Positions 53,021 through 61,975 of a DNA stretch of 64,000 nt are shown here, in pieces. Location of the stretch: positions 1 to 64,000 of the forward strand of contig CAYUVA010000020.1 in NCBI GenBank assembly GCA_964448115.1. Reading direction: 5' to 3'. A program made the translations under genes and the position numbers. Position 1 is the first letter of the stretch, and every line of letters starts with the position of its first letter. The notes beneath the pieces are model-generated. The model was given only the letters and a program-made list of their open reading frames with translations. It did no database searches and was not told the origin of the DNA. This DNA is from CAYUVA01 sp964448115 [NCBI: uncultured bacterium]. Lineage in GTDB: Bacteria > CAYUVA01.

Positions 53021-54193
53021 ATGAATAAAATTGCAATTGAAAAGCTAAAAAGGGGGCTAAGTAAGCCCCAGATCATCAAGAATAAAATCAAGCAGAGGTT
53101 TAAATTCCTGGGTTTGGACTATAGGTGGGGCAAGGGCTATTCCTTTTTACCCACAGTGATATTTCATTCTCCGACGCTAAGGTGCAATATCAGTTGCATT
53201 TACTGCAATATTCCCCAGGAGTCACAAAGGGTTAGAATAGATGGTGCCCGGCACTACGCTGAGGAGCTAGAGTGGGAAAAAATGGATCAGGTTTTGGAGA
53301 ATTATTCCTTTTTCAAGCCGAATGTGAATATCAGCGGAGGAGAACCATTGCTTTATCCACATATAATAAAGATGCTTAGAAAACTGGCATTAGAGAAGAA
53401 TTTATGCGTCAATCTCTCGACAAACGGTGTTCTCCTTGCTGATATTGCAGACGAAATACTGAACAGCGGCATTACCAGTTTAATAATATCCATTGATGGC
53501 ATCGGCGAACAACATGATAAGGCAACCATGAAGGGAACCTTTGGTAGAGTCATGAATGGCATTGACCGCGTTAAAATACTTTTAAGCCGTAGCAATGGAT
53601 TGTATCTCAACCTGGTTAGTATTTCGGTAATAAACCAACATAATTATATGAATCTACTTGAACTAGTAAAAGAGCTTCATAAGATGGGATTCAAAAAGAT
53701 TCAGCTTCATCATCGAGGTTTTGATCAGGGATATCTAGTTGAAAAACACAATCGAGTTTATGATGATCCTTTGCTTTACAAGGGATGGATACATGGCGGA
53801 ATCACAGCAGAGGAGCAAAATAAGCTGATAGATGTTGATATTCTATATCACAATCTAAGGGAGGTTGAAAGATTTGCTGAGGCAAAAGGGATTTATTTGA
53901 ACATTGTACCCAATCTGACTAAAGAGGTGATGGAAAGGTTATATCAAGAGCCTAGCCAACTTAAACCAATAGGGAATGGTTGCAAGATTCTATGGCATGT
54001 GGCTTATATAATGCCCAACGGACAAGTATTTCCCTCCCTTTGGTGTTTTTTCCACCCGCTTGGGTCACTTTTAGAATCGAGGTTTTGTAAAATTTGGAAC
54101 AATGAGGAATATCGTAAAATTCGGCGTTATCTTGTGAAAGAGGGTTATTTTGATATCTGTGGTGTTTGTCTAATCTCTCACGGCGCCTGTTAA
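53021..54193 (+). CDS. Radical SAM protein
   Basis: This 390-residue protein has the CxxxCxxC cluster (SPTLRCNISCIYCNIP, about residue 58), GGEPLLYP, and STNGVLL in the barrel. A C-terminal Cys set (NGCKILW, SLWCFF, CGVCLISHGAC) suggests one auxiliary cluster, so it is SPASM- or twitch-like. A basic N terminus (KLKRGLSKPQIIKNKIKQRF) may bind membrane. The gene starts 3 bases after GT2. Substrate is unknown; a nucleotide sugar or glycan is suggested by neighbours. Confidence 0.88.
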   Translation: MNKIAIEKLKRGLSKPQIIKNKIKQRFKFLGLDYRWGKGYSFLPTVIFHSPTLRCNISCIYCNIPQESQRVRIDGARHYAEELEWEKMDQVLENYSFFKPNVNISGGEPLLYPHIIKMLRKLALEKNLCVNLSTNGVLLADIADEILNSGITSLIISIDGIGEQHDKATMKGTFGRVMNGIDRVKILLSRSNGLYLNLVSISVINQHNYMNLLELVKELHKMGFKKIQLHHRGFDQGYLVEKHNRVYDDPLLYKGWIHGGITAEEQNKLIDVDILYHNLREVERFAEAKGIYLNIVPNLTKEVMERLYQEPSQLKPIGNGCKILWHVAYIMPNGQVFPSLWCFFHPLGSLLESRFCKIWNNEEYRKIRRYLVKEGYFDICGVCLISHGAC

Positions 54194-54209
54194 TAAAGGT
54201 ACAATCATA

Positions 54210-55718
54210 ATGCGAATTATATTCATCTGCTGGGGAACTAGCTTAACGCAACTTGGTTCAAGATATTTGTCATCAGTGGCAAAACTGCATGGACATACCT
54301 CGACCATACTTTTTATACCCAAAACAGGAAAAGGATTACTAGAGTTGGTAGAGCATGAAATTATCCTAAAGTTCATAAAGGATTGGGAACCTGATCTTAT
54401 AGCATTTTCAGTGCTTACATTACATTTTGAGAGCTGTCGAAACCTTTGTAATTATCTGCGTAACTATTTGGATATTCCTATTATCTGGGGAGGAGTTTGT
54501 CCCACCTTGAATCCAGAGCTTTGTATCCCTTGTGCGGATGCTGTTTTTATTGGTGAAGGTGAGATTCCGCTTGAAAAGTCTATTCAAGCCTTGCAGGGAA
54601 ATTTGAATATAAAAGATGTCCCCAATATAGTTTACATGCGGGATCAGACTCCTGTATATAATGCCCTATATCCACCTCCCCACATAGATGACCTTCCTTT
54701 TCCAGATTATGATTCTCCGAGTCATTACATTCTTATGGATCGAGTAGTTAATCGCTTGAGTCTTGAAATAGAAAAGTATTTCGTGCCATTGAACATGAAT
54801 GCACACTATATAATGAGCAGTCGAGGATGCTTGTACAATTGTAATTACTGCATGGGACATATTCAAAACAATAAATTGAAAGCTGGTTACAGAGCTCGCT
54901 CCATTGAATCAATGCTCAAGGAAATGAAGTTGATAAAGCAAATGCGTCCTCAGATCAAGTATTTCGGTATAGTGGATGAATTCATTCTTCACCGAGGAGC
55001 TGAATGGGCAAAAACATTTAAAGATATATATAGAAAAGAGGTTGGTTTACCATTTTCTGCATATATGGCAATCAAAAATGTGGATGTAGAGGGATTGGAT
55101 CTGATGATAGAGGCTGGATGTTATGGAATAACCCTGACCATAGGATGTATATCTGACAGAATAAACAAGGATATCTTCCAGCGTCCGGTGGAAATATCTC
55201 AAGTAGAAAAACTTATCGAGATCATAAATAAACGCCGAGATAAAATACATTATCTTTGTATAGATTACCTTACGGATAATCCTTTCGAGAATGTGCAAGA
55301 TAAAAAGAAAATGATTCAAACCCTATTAACAGTAAAACGACCATTTAGAACTGTACGAATAAATTTGATGTTCTATGAAGGCATGAGGATTGTTGAACAG
55401 GCAAAGGCACATCGTATTTCAGATATCGATACCCGCATTCAGGCAACCTTTAATCGTACCATCTTTGATGACCAAAAGGATACATTCTCACGGATGCTTC
55501 TGGTTTTACCTAAATCTCCCCATTTTATTGCCAAATTGCTGGCTGGCACCTATGGAAGCAGATTGGGAGATATTCTAATACATATTTATTACCCTGTCTG
55601 GAGGATTATTGGCGGTTTAATAAGAAGATCAAGATGGCATACTTTAAGGATTTATAATATCTTTAAGCCGTTTTCACTCGATTCCCAAAAAGACATAACC
55701 TTATCGCATTGGTTTTGA
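54210..55718 (+). CDS. Cobalamin-binding-type radical SAM protein
   Basis: This 502-residue protein belongs to the B12-binding radical-SAM class. Residues 1-140 form the Rossmann-like B12 domain (IFICWGTSLTQLGSRYLSSV; DLIAFSVLTLHFES; IIWGGVCPTLNPE; VFIGEGEIPLEK). The cluster follows near residue 210 (SRGCLYNCNYCMGH). The B12-ligand DxHxxG is not evident, as in many base-off members. These enzymes methylate unactivated carbons or rearrange lipids. It follows the radical-SAM gene by 16 bases. Confidence 0.88.
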   Translation: MRIIFICWGTSLTQLGSRYLSSVAKLHGHTSTILFIPKTGKGLLELVEHEIILKFIKDWEPDLIAFSVLTLHFESCRNLCNYLRNYLDIPIIWGGVCPTLNPELCIPCADAVFIGEGEIPLEKSIQALQGNLNIKDVPNIVYMRDQTPVYNALYPPPHIDDLPFPDYDSPSHYILMDRVVNRLSLEIEKYFVPLNMNAHYIMSSRGCLYNCNYCMGHIQNNKLKAGYRARSIESMLKEMKLIKQMRPQIKYFGIVDEFILHRGAEWAKTFKDIYRKEVGLPFSAYMAIKNVDVEGLDLMIEAGCYGITLTIGCISDRINKDIFQRPVEISQVEKLIEIINKRRDKIHYLCIDYLTDNPFENVQDKKKMIQTLLTVKRPFRTVRINLMFYEGMRIVEQAKAHRISDIDTRIQATFNRTIFDDQKDTFSRMLLVLPKSPHFIAKLLAGTYGSRLGDILIHIYYPVWRIIGGLIRRSRWHTLRIYNIFKPFSLDSQKDITLSHWF

Positions 55719-55724
55719 TAGTTA

Positions 55725-56858
55725 TTAAACATAATCCTCGAAAAGCCATCTTCTCCCACATTCTGGACAGCGATGCATCCCCATTTCAAGTATTTTCTGA
55801 TTGAGGGTGGGTAACATCTTTTTGCTCCAAATATCGACCAAATTATCCTCCAAAATATTACCCCATATTATATTCAAATTATCACAACAAGTTCCCACAT
55901 CTCCATTATGATGGATATAAATATATTCAATAGGACTATCCTGATACAGTCGTAACTTGATGTTCTTTGACCTCCAATATGGCAGCTTCCTTTTAATTTT
56001 ATTTATAATTAACTTATGGAACCTTGGTCCAAGCTGCTGTGATTTACATATAAATCTATTATATACTTGTATATAAATGTCCTTCTTGGATGTGTAAAAA
56101 GAATTAAGATATATCAACTGATTTATGTATTTAGGTCTAAACGATCTGTATTTGGCTGGATAGTTGTTGTCAAGTAATTTGGGAAAGCTAAGGTTCACGC
56201 CCAATTTCCTTGCCAGTTTTACCGCCTGTGAAATAGCATCAAAGGTCTCCTCTTGTGAAGGATGGCTTAAGGTTTCATCGCTGAATTCAGTGCGTCTAAA
56301 ATATGTGATGGTTACCTTTTCCACATTGTATCGATGTGCCAATGCAACGAGCTTGGGGGCTTGATCTATATTGATATTCATCCCAACCATATTGAACCAC
56401 AGCTTAGGATAATCGATTCCCATGGTTAGCTTTTTGTTTTTTATAATTTCTATTTTATGAAGAATCTCACTAAGTTGGGAAGGGTGTCTTATCCGCTGGT
56501 AAAGACCATCCTCTGCTGCATCTAATGAGATGGTAAGGAAATCTAGCCTGATGTCTAGCAGTTTATCTATCAACTGCTCATCAAGCATGGTGCCATTGGT
56601 ATATATTCTTAAAGATAATCCATGTCGTTTTATCTTGGTAAGAAAATCGATAGTATTGGGATTTAAGAAAGGCTCTCCCGTACCAACAATGACAATCTCG
56701 TAAAGATAGGGGAATACTGGGAGCAGCCTATTGAATACCTCTGGGGTCATCATTCCCTTTTTTATCTTGGGATCTGGATTAGGGCACATCGGACAGTTTA
56801 AATTACAGATGCTTGAGGGATCGAGCATCATCCTCTTGGGAAAAAATAGATCTTGCAT
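55725..56858 (-). CDS. Radical SAM/SPASM protein
   Basis: This 377-residue protein has LDPSSICNLNCPMCPNPDP (CxxxCxxC near residue 20), VGTGEPFLNP and IYTNGTML. The C-terminal SPASM part has IHHNGDVGTCCDNLN and MHRCPECGRRW. The frame is open to 56987 but would run back into pfk; ATG 56858 gives a normal N terminus and is 16 bases after the pfk stop. It runs in convergent orientation to the B12 gene with only 6 bases between stops. Confidence 0.88.
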   Translation of the reverse strand: MQDLFFPKRMMLDPSSICNLNCPMCPNPDPKIKKGMMTPEVFNRLLPVFPYLYEIVIVGTGEPFLNPNTIDFLTKIKRHGLSLRIYTNGTMLDEQLIDKLLDIRLDFLTISLDAAEDGLYQRIRHPSQLSEILHKIEIIKNKKLTMGIDYPKLWFNMVGMNINIDQAPKLVALAHRYNVEKVTITYFRRTEFSDETLSHPSQEETFDAISQAVKLARKLGVNLSFPKLLDNNYPAKYRSFRPKYINQLIYLNSFYTSKKDIYIQVYNRFICKSQQLGPRFHKLIINKIKRKLPYWRSKNIKLRLYQDSPIEYIYIHHNGDVGTCCDNLNIIWGNILEDNLVDIWSKKMLPTLNQKILEMGMHRCPECGRRWLFEDYV

Positions 56859-56874
56859 ATCCTTTTTCGTCTGG

Positions 56875-57897
56875 CTAGCCGAAGAAGATCTCGGCTGCGT
56901 TATATATGTCGAAGTCGAGCTTGCGAGGAGCCTTGCTGGCGTGATGCAGCGAGACAGAGTCATACTTGCCCCCGCGAAAAACAACACACTTGCCGAACTC
57001 TCTATCCTGCACCATCTGCACCGCCTTAAGCCCGAACATGGTGCCGAGCTGCCTGTCGAAGGGCGATGGAGTGCCAGCGCGCTGGAGATAACCGAGCACG
57101 GTTACCTTGGTCTCAATATCGATGCGTTGTCTTATCTCGCCGGCAATGATATGGCTTATCCCTTCCAATGCCTTTCTTTTGCTTGATCTCTCCATTTCAT
57201 CCCTGAAGTCTTTTACGCCCGGTGGAGGCTTGATCCCCTCTGCGACCACAACGATGCTGAACCGCTTGGTATGGTGTCTTTTTTGCAACATGATAGCCAA
57301 CTGCTCGATGTCATAAGGTACCTCTGGAATGAGAATACAATCTGCACCACCAGTGAGTCCACCCACCATAGCCAGCCAGCCGCTGTGGCGACCCATGACC
57401 TCCACTATCATACAGCGATGATGAGAGGCAGCAGTACTGTGCAGCATATCGAGAGAATTAGCAACCACATGCACAGCGGTATCAAAGCCGACTGCATAGT
57501 CGGTGCCGGCAACATCGTTGTCGATTGTTTTAGGGATGCCCACGATTGGCAAGCCAATTTGAAATGCATCGTTAGCAATTCCCAAAGTGCCATTCCCACC
57601 AACACAGATAAGTGCATCCAGCTCCAAAGCCTCGAAGCCGGCTCTAACCTTATTACCATCGGGATCATCGGCAAAGGGATCGAACCTGGAGGTATTAAGT
57701 ATAGTGCCCCCACTGAACAATATCCCAGAGGCATCCTTAGGGTGCAATTGCCTGCCAGCTAAATTAACTAACCCCTCCCAGCCGTCATAAATGCCGAACA
57801 CTTCATGACCACGAGGCAAGGCAGACTTGACCACCGCCCTGATCACTGCATTCAGTCCGCTACAATCGCCACCACCGGTCAAAATACCTATCTTCAT
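56875..57897 (-). CDS. pfkA: 6-phosphofructokinase
   Basis: This 340-residue PFK phosphorylates fructose 6-phosphate. Motifs are GILTGGGDCSGLNA, VGGNGTLGIA, IPKTIDNDVAGTD (catalytic Asp) and MGRHSGWLA. At the two residues that tell ATP from PPi use, the first is Gly (GGNG, as in ATP enzymes) and the second Lys (PKTIDND, as in PPi enzymes). That pair is known from some ATP-using plant and trypanosomal types. The usual GGDGS aspartate is Asn. The donor is therefore uncertain. Confidence 0.92.
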   Translation of the reverse strand: MKIGILTGGGDCSGLNAVIRAVVKSALPRGHEVFGIYDGWEGLVNLAGRQLHPKDASGILFSGGTILNTSRFDPFADDPDGNKVRAGFEALELDALICVGGNGTLGIANDAFQIGLPIVGIPKTIDNDVAGTDYAVGFDTAVHVVANSLDMLHSTAASHHRCMIVEVMGRHSGWLAMVGGLTGGADCILIPEVPYDIEQLAIMLQKRHHTKRFSIVVVAEGIKPPPGVKDFRDEMERSSKRKALEGISHIIAGEIRQRIDIETKVTVLGYLQRAGTPSPFDRQLGTMFGLKAVQMVQDREFGKCVVFRGGKYDSVSLHHASKAPRKLDFDIYNAAEIFFG

Positions 57898-57909
57898 TAT
57901 TGTCTAGTT

Positions 57910-57985
57910 GATTCGTTTCTGGTTGATTTGTTTTTTTTTTAATATGTTTCTAGTTAGTTGGTTGTCTTGTTAGTCTGTTTCCAGT
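57910..57985. repeat. T-rich degenerate tandem repeat
   Basis: The gap between pfk and the FHA-GGDEF gene contains degenerate repeats of CTAGTTG(A)TT and GTTTCTGGTTG, with an 11-T run. Read on the other strand it is an AACCAGAAAC-type repeat. No hairpin or promoter is clear. Confidence 0.4.
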
Positions 57986-58005
57986 TTATGCTGCCAGTTA
58001 AGACC

Positions 58006-58899
58006 TTATCCATCAAAGACCGTTACCATGTTCCTGCCTGCTGCCTTTGAGCGATAAAGCGCCTGGTCAGCATGAATAATTAGCGTGTCAACCGAGTTTA
58101 TCTTCTTGGTGAAGGAAGCTACTCCGATGCTAACCATGACTTTCATCTCATCGTTATCAGAGAATTTATAGCTCTCTATATACTTCCTTAACTTCTCCGC
58201 CACGAAGTGCGCCTCGTTGCTTGCGGTCTCCGGCAGGGCTACAACGAACTCCTCGCCGCCGTAACGGCACGCAATATCATGCTTGCGCAGCTTCTTGATC
58301 AGAATCTTGCCCAACTCTTTCAAGACCTTGTCCCCGACGGCATGACCGTAAGTATCGTTTATGTCCTTGAAGTGATCGATATCTATCATCAAGATGGATA
58401 GCTCTCGCTGGTATCTTCTGGCTCTATATAGCTCCTTCTCCAGTTCCTCAAGGAAATGCTGACGGTTATGAAGACCGGTGAGATCATCGGTGGTAGCCCG
58501 GCTGTAGATCTTGTCCTGGTAGGAGATCTCGACCCTATCGCGGTGCAAAAATTGCAGGATGGTATTGCCCATCAATATCTTGTCTTCGTTCTTGAGCAGT
58601 CTCTTGTTAACCTTGTTGTTGTTTACGAAGGTACCGTTGGTGCTGTCCAGGTCAAATATATAGTATCGCTCATTGCCCTTTTTATCCTTGCTTTTAACTA
58701 TCTGGCAGTGGGTTCTGGACATCATCCTGTCCAGAATCTGTATATCGCAGTTATCGCCGCGACCGATGATGGTGTGATCCTTCTCGATCACGTACTCCTT
58801 GCCGATACTCGGTCCCCCAAGCGTAATCAGTACCACTCGTTCCTTGTCCAAGGAGAGTTTCGAGTACGGTATCTTTTGGGTGGATTCTTTCTCAACCAT
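58006..58899 (-). CDS. FHA-GGDEF diguanylate cyclase
   Basis: This 297-residue protein has an N-terminal FHA domain (IIGRGDNCDIQILDRMMSRT, then DLDSTNGTFVN), which binds phosphothreonine, and a GGDEF domain with an intact active site (RYGGEEFVVALP). The RxxD inhibitory site (RKHD) lies five residues before it. It should make cyclic-di-GMP, with product inhibition. A Ser/Thr kinase encoded at 37661 could supply the phospho-ligand (inference). Confidence 0.93.
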   Translation of the reverse strand: MVEKESTQKIPYSKLSLDKERVVLITLGGPSIGKEYVIEKDHTIIGRGDNCDIQILDRMMSRTHCQIVKSKDKKGNERYYIFDLDSTNGTFVNNNKVNKRLLKNEDKILMGNTILQFLHRDRVEISYQDKIYSRATTDDLTGLHNRQHFLEELEKELYRARRYQRELSILMIDIDHFKDINDTYGHAVGDKVLKELGKILIKKLRKHDIACRYGGEEFVVALPETASNEAHFVAEKLRKYIESYKFSDNDEMKVMVSIGVASFTKKINSVDTLIIHADQALYRSKAAGRNMVTVFDG

Positions 58900-58951
58900 A
58901 TACAGGTACTATATCACATTAAAATCGAAATCTGAATATATCTTAGACAGA

Positions 58952-59728
58952 TTATTGCAGGAATGCCTTGAACCCCTCGATTGTTGGTGGGATAAGCTTC
59001 TTGTGAGCCTGGAGCTTTTCTAGCAAGGTGGGATCTTCATCAATAGCCTTAAGCCACATATCCAGAATATCGGTTCCCGCTGGCTTCGGCTCAAGTTTAC
59101 CGCAGACTACGCTAGCTTGGAACGAGGTCATTCCGGCATCTTTGGCTGCCAGGAAATTCTCGGCAGCTATCTTGCCAAAATCGAAGGCATCGATGTTCAC
59201 CCGCTGCACCTTTTCTCCCTTAGCCTTAAACAGCAGCATAATAAATTTCTTCATGACCTGCTCATCCAGTGGAAGGCGCTTGCTGGCTGCACCGATCATG
59301 ACCATGTTTTGAGCCTTGCCGCTGCCTGCCTTGCGAGCAAGGTCTTCCGAGTTGACTAAAATATGATTTTTAAGGCTCTCAAGTTTATCGATTATCTCCT
59401 CGAGCTGCGGGTAGTCGGGTATATTCACATAGGGATTGGAGCTGGCTACAATTATCCCGTCATAGCTAAGATATCCTACATATCTAAGCGTCTCCAACGG
59501 CTCTACGCTCAAGATCATATCTGCCGATCCGGCGGGAACCAGGTCGCTGAATATCTGCTTATCCGAGATTCGTATATGCGAGCTGACTGCACCGCCTCGC
59601 TGAGCCATCCCATGAACCTCGGACTGCTTGAAGTTATACCCCATGCTCATCGCCGAGTTGTCTATGATAAACGAAATGGAAAGTATCCCTTGTCCACCGA
59701 CTCCGCAGGTGATAATATCGTACTTCAT
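58952..59728 (-). CDS. iorB: Indolepyruvate ferredoxin oxidoreductase, beta subunit
   Basis: This 258-residue gamma-type subunit starts with IITCGVGGQGILSISFIID, followed by SEVHGMAQRGGAVSSHIRIS, both typical of IorB. With IorA it decarboxylates aryl pyruvates to aryl-acetyl-CoA while reducing ferredoxin. It is longer than the usual ~200 residues, with a C-terminal helical extension (MWLKAIDEDPTLLEKL). It follows iorA by 15 bases. Confidence 0.9.
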   Translation of the reverse strand: MKYDIITCGVGGQGILSISFIIDNSAMSMGYNFKQSEVHGMAQRGGAVSSHIRISDKQIFSDLVPAGSADMILSVEPLETLRYVGYLSYDGIIVASSNPYVNIPDYPQLEEIIDKLESLKNHILVNSEDLARKAGSGKAQNMVMIGAASKRLPLDEQVMKKFIMLLFKAKGEKVQRVNIDAFDFGKIAAENFLAAKDAGMTSFQASVVCGKLEPKPAGTDILDMWLKAIDEDPTLLEKLQAHKKLIPPTIEGFKAFLQ

Positions 59729-59743
59729 CGAGTTTCCCCCTAT

Positions 59744-61324
59744 CTACTTCTTGCGAGCGGTTTGGATGCACTCTCTTTGAGGTATTATCACCGATAATCC
59801 CTCGTATTCCAACTCTTCCTTGAATACCTTGACATTCTCCAGGTGATGCCTTCGGTGCGGATAGATGACCCGGATATGCTTCTCATCCACGCCCAGTCCT
59901 TTGATAAGATTTATCAATCCTTGGCCGCTGGTCAAGGTTGGTTGTCCGCCGGTCATGGCTACTGTTCCGTTATCCATGATCACCAATGTCATGGGGGTAT
60001 TCTCCTGTACAGCCCCGATTAGCGGAGTTATCCCGGAGTGTCCGAAGGTTGAGTCGCCGATCACCGCTGCCACATGTTTCATCCCCGCATCGGCAGCCCC
60101 CTTAGCCATGCTGACGCTAGCGCCCATGTCAACGCAACTTGAGATTGCACTAAAAGGAGGATAAAAGCCTAGGGTATAGCAGCCTATGTCGCTGAAGGCG
60201 GTCTTTACACCAAGCTCGTTCATCGCTTCCTTGAGCGCATGGAATGCGTCTATGTGTCCGCAACCAACGCACAATTGAGGTGGCCTGGCCGGAAGCCCCT
60301 TAGGTACAGCAACAGTCGGCTTTGATTCGATGCCCAAGGCTACCTTGACCAGGTCGGGATTCAACTCTCCAGTCAAGGGTAGATGACCGCTTAACTTGCC
60401 GATAACCTTCTTGGTTCCTAGCACACCATTCAGATTTCGCTCAATGAATGGATATCCATCCTCGACCACCAGTATCCCCTCGACCTGGCTGGCAAACCTG
60501 CGGATAAGCTCAACCGGCAGTGGATACATCCCGATTTTCAGGTAAGGTGGCAGCTCATTCTCCATGACCGCCTCCCTGAAATAGTTATAGCCGACGCCGC
60601 TGGCGATAACGCCCAGCTTCCTATTCGCTGACTCTAGATGCATCATGTTCAACGGTGAATTCTCCGAGGCTTGCAGGAGACGAGGTTGCTTTTCTATCAG
60701 TATGGAGTACTGAACCCTGGCATTGGTGGGCAGCAGTGTCCACCTGGCGAAGTTCTGCGAGGGATCAAGGATATTCTGCGGCATTCTGGTTTGAGTAACC
60801 ACATTCGCCCTGCTATGGGCGAGCCTGGTAACCAGTCGCACCATGACTGGCAGCTCCAGTTCCTGGGACAACTGATATGCCAGGTAGGTCATGTCATAGG
60901 CTTCCTGCTGGTTGGAAGGCTCAAAGCATGGTATCTGGGCCAAGTGAGCGTAGTACCGTGAGTCCTGCTCGTTCTGGCTGGAGTGCATGCCGGGGTCATC
61001 TGCAACTGCCAGCACCAATCCCCCTCTAGTACCGGTTATTGCTGAGTTCATGAAGGGGTCTGCTGCCACATTCAGTCCGACATGCTTCATGTTGACCAGC
61101 GCCTTTTTGCCGGCAAAGGACATGCCGAGTGCTTCCTCGTAGGCGACCTTCTCGTTTGCAGACCATTGTGCATGTATATCAAGTTTGTTTCTCTTGGCGT
61201 AAGACTCGACGAACTCGAAGATCTCGGTAGCCGGCGTACCCGGGTAAGAGAATACGCCACTCAATCCGGCATCGATCGCTCCCAGTCCAACCGCCTCGTC
61301 TCCAAGAAGTATTTCCTGTCCCAT
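59744..61324 (-). CDS. iorA: Indolepyruvate ferredoxin oxidoreductase, alpha subunit lacking ferredoxin domain
   Basis: This 526-residue subunit has a pyrimidine-binding half (FSYPGTPATEIFEFVE, WSANEKVAYEEALGMS) and a TPP-binding half (LCVGCGHIDAFHAL, IGDSTFGHSG, MDNGTVAMTGGQPT). Most IorA proteins end in a two-cluster ferredoxin domain of about 70 residues; this one stops at SVIIPQRECIQTARKK. The stop is clean, and iorB follows in 15 bases. Electrons must leave by another partner, or this is the short variant of the family. Confidence 0.92.
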   Translation of the reverse strand: MGQEILLGDEAVGLGAIDAGLSGVFSYPGTPATEIFEFVESYAKRNKLDIHAQWSANEKVAYEEALGMSFAGKKALVNMKHVGLNVAADPFMNSAITGTRGGLVLAVADDPGMHSSQNEQDSRYYAHLAQIPCFEPSNQQEAYDMTYLAYQLSQELELPVMVRLVTRLAHSRANVVTQTRMPQNILDPSQNFARWTLLPTNARVQYSILIEKQPRLLQASENSPLNMMHLESANRKLGVIASGVGYNYFREAVMENELPPYLKIGMYPLPVELIRRFASQVEGILVVEDGYPFIERNLNGVLGTKKVIGKLSGHLPLTGELNPDLVKVALGIESKPTVAVPKGLPARPPQLCVGCGHIDAFHALKEAMNELGVKTAFSDIGCYTLGFYPPFSAISSCVDMGASVSMAKGAADAGMKHVAAVIGDSTFGHSGITPLIGAVQENTPMTLVIMDNGTVAMTGGQPTLTSGQGLINLIKGLGVDEKHIRVIYPHRRHHLENVKVFKEELEYEGLSVIIPQRECIQTARKK

Positions 61325-61752
61325 ATCTAGTCTCGCTTGGTTAACAGATCTAGTTTAACAAAACTAAAGCATATTTTACCGTAACTTAACTCAAGGTGAT
61401 ATTAGTAAGTGAGGTTCTATTTGTCAATCGAAGTCATGTCCGAGATCTTCTGTTATCTTGTTATCCTGGAAGCAACACATATTATCCTAATTCAAGACGA
61501 AAATTTCAGATACTGTTTCCTTTGCCTTCTGCCCTAAAACTACACCTTGCTATGGGCGGTAGAAAAAGTCTAGTGCATCTGGACGGGAAAAAGATAATAT
61601 GATATAGAGATATCTCGCTTAAAGATGTTGTTAGATGTGCACCGATGCACTTGAGTGTCTTGGTTGAACCCAGAGACTCGCTGGACACTGAGGGATACCA
61701 AGAGAAATAACAGCACTAGCGAAGATCTGTACCTGATTGACATTTGTTGCTT
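61325..61752. other. Intergenic region upstream of tRNA-Arg
   Basis: These 428 bases between iorA and the tRNA have no gene I can support. Small open frames occur on the minus strand. No repeat or clear promoter was seen; a TTGACA at 61736-61741 is too close to the tRNA to serve it. Confidence 0.6.
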
Positions 61753-61826
61753 GCGCCAGTAGCTCAACTGGATAGAGCAACGGACTTCGAATCCGTAGGT
61801 CGCAGGTTCGAATCCTGCCTGGCGTA
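61753..61826 (+). tRNA. tRNA-Arg (anticodon TCG)
   Basis: Acceptor GCGCCAG pairs with CTGGCGT (a G-U at the first pair). The D-arm contains AGCTCAACTGGATAGAGC, the anticodon arm ACGGA-CTTCGAA-TCCGT gives anticodon TCG, and the T-arm is GCAGG-TTCGAAT-CCTGC. The discriminator is A. CCA is not encoded. Confidence 0.96.
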
Positions 61827-61975
61827 TGATAATCAAAAGCACCGTGTATTGGGGATCCGAGCGCCACCTAGGTTACAGGAGGGTGATAAAACATATCTAT
61901 CTATATGTAAGCAGTCTCCGTATTTTTGCTCTACCGGTTACTGCATCGTTGCCCTTTTGGGAGCTTTATGACACA

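Noticed and set aside
51751-56860. RiPP precursor peptide next to radical-SAM genes
   Set aside because: Gaps between genes are under 70 bases and no short ORF with a ribosome site was seen.
61325-61752. Structured RNA upstream of the tRNA
   Set aside because: No motif of tmRNA, SRP RNA or RNase P RNA was found.
61570-61867. Minus-strand frames with phrases such as AGFEPATYGFEVRCSIQLSYW-type residues
   Set aside because: They are antisense translations of the tRNA-Arg gene, a classic false protein.
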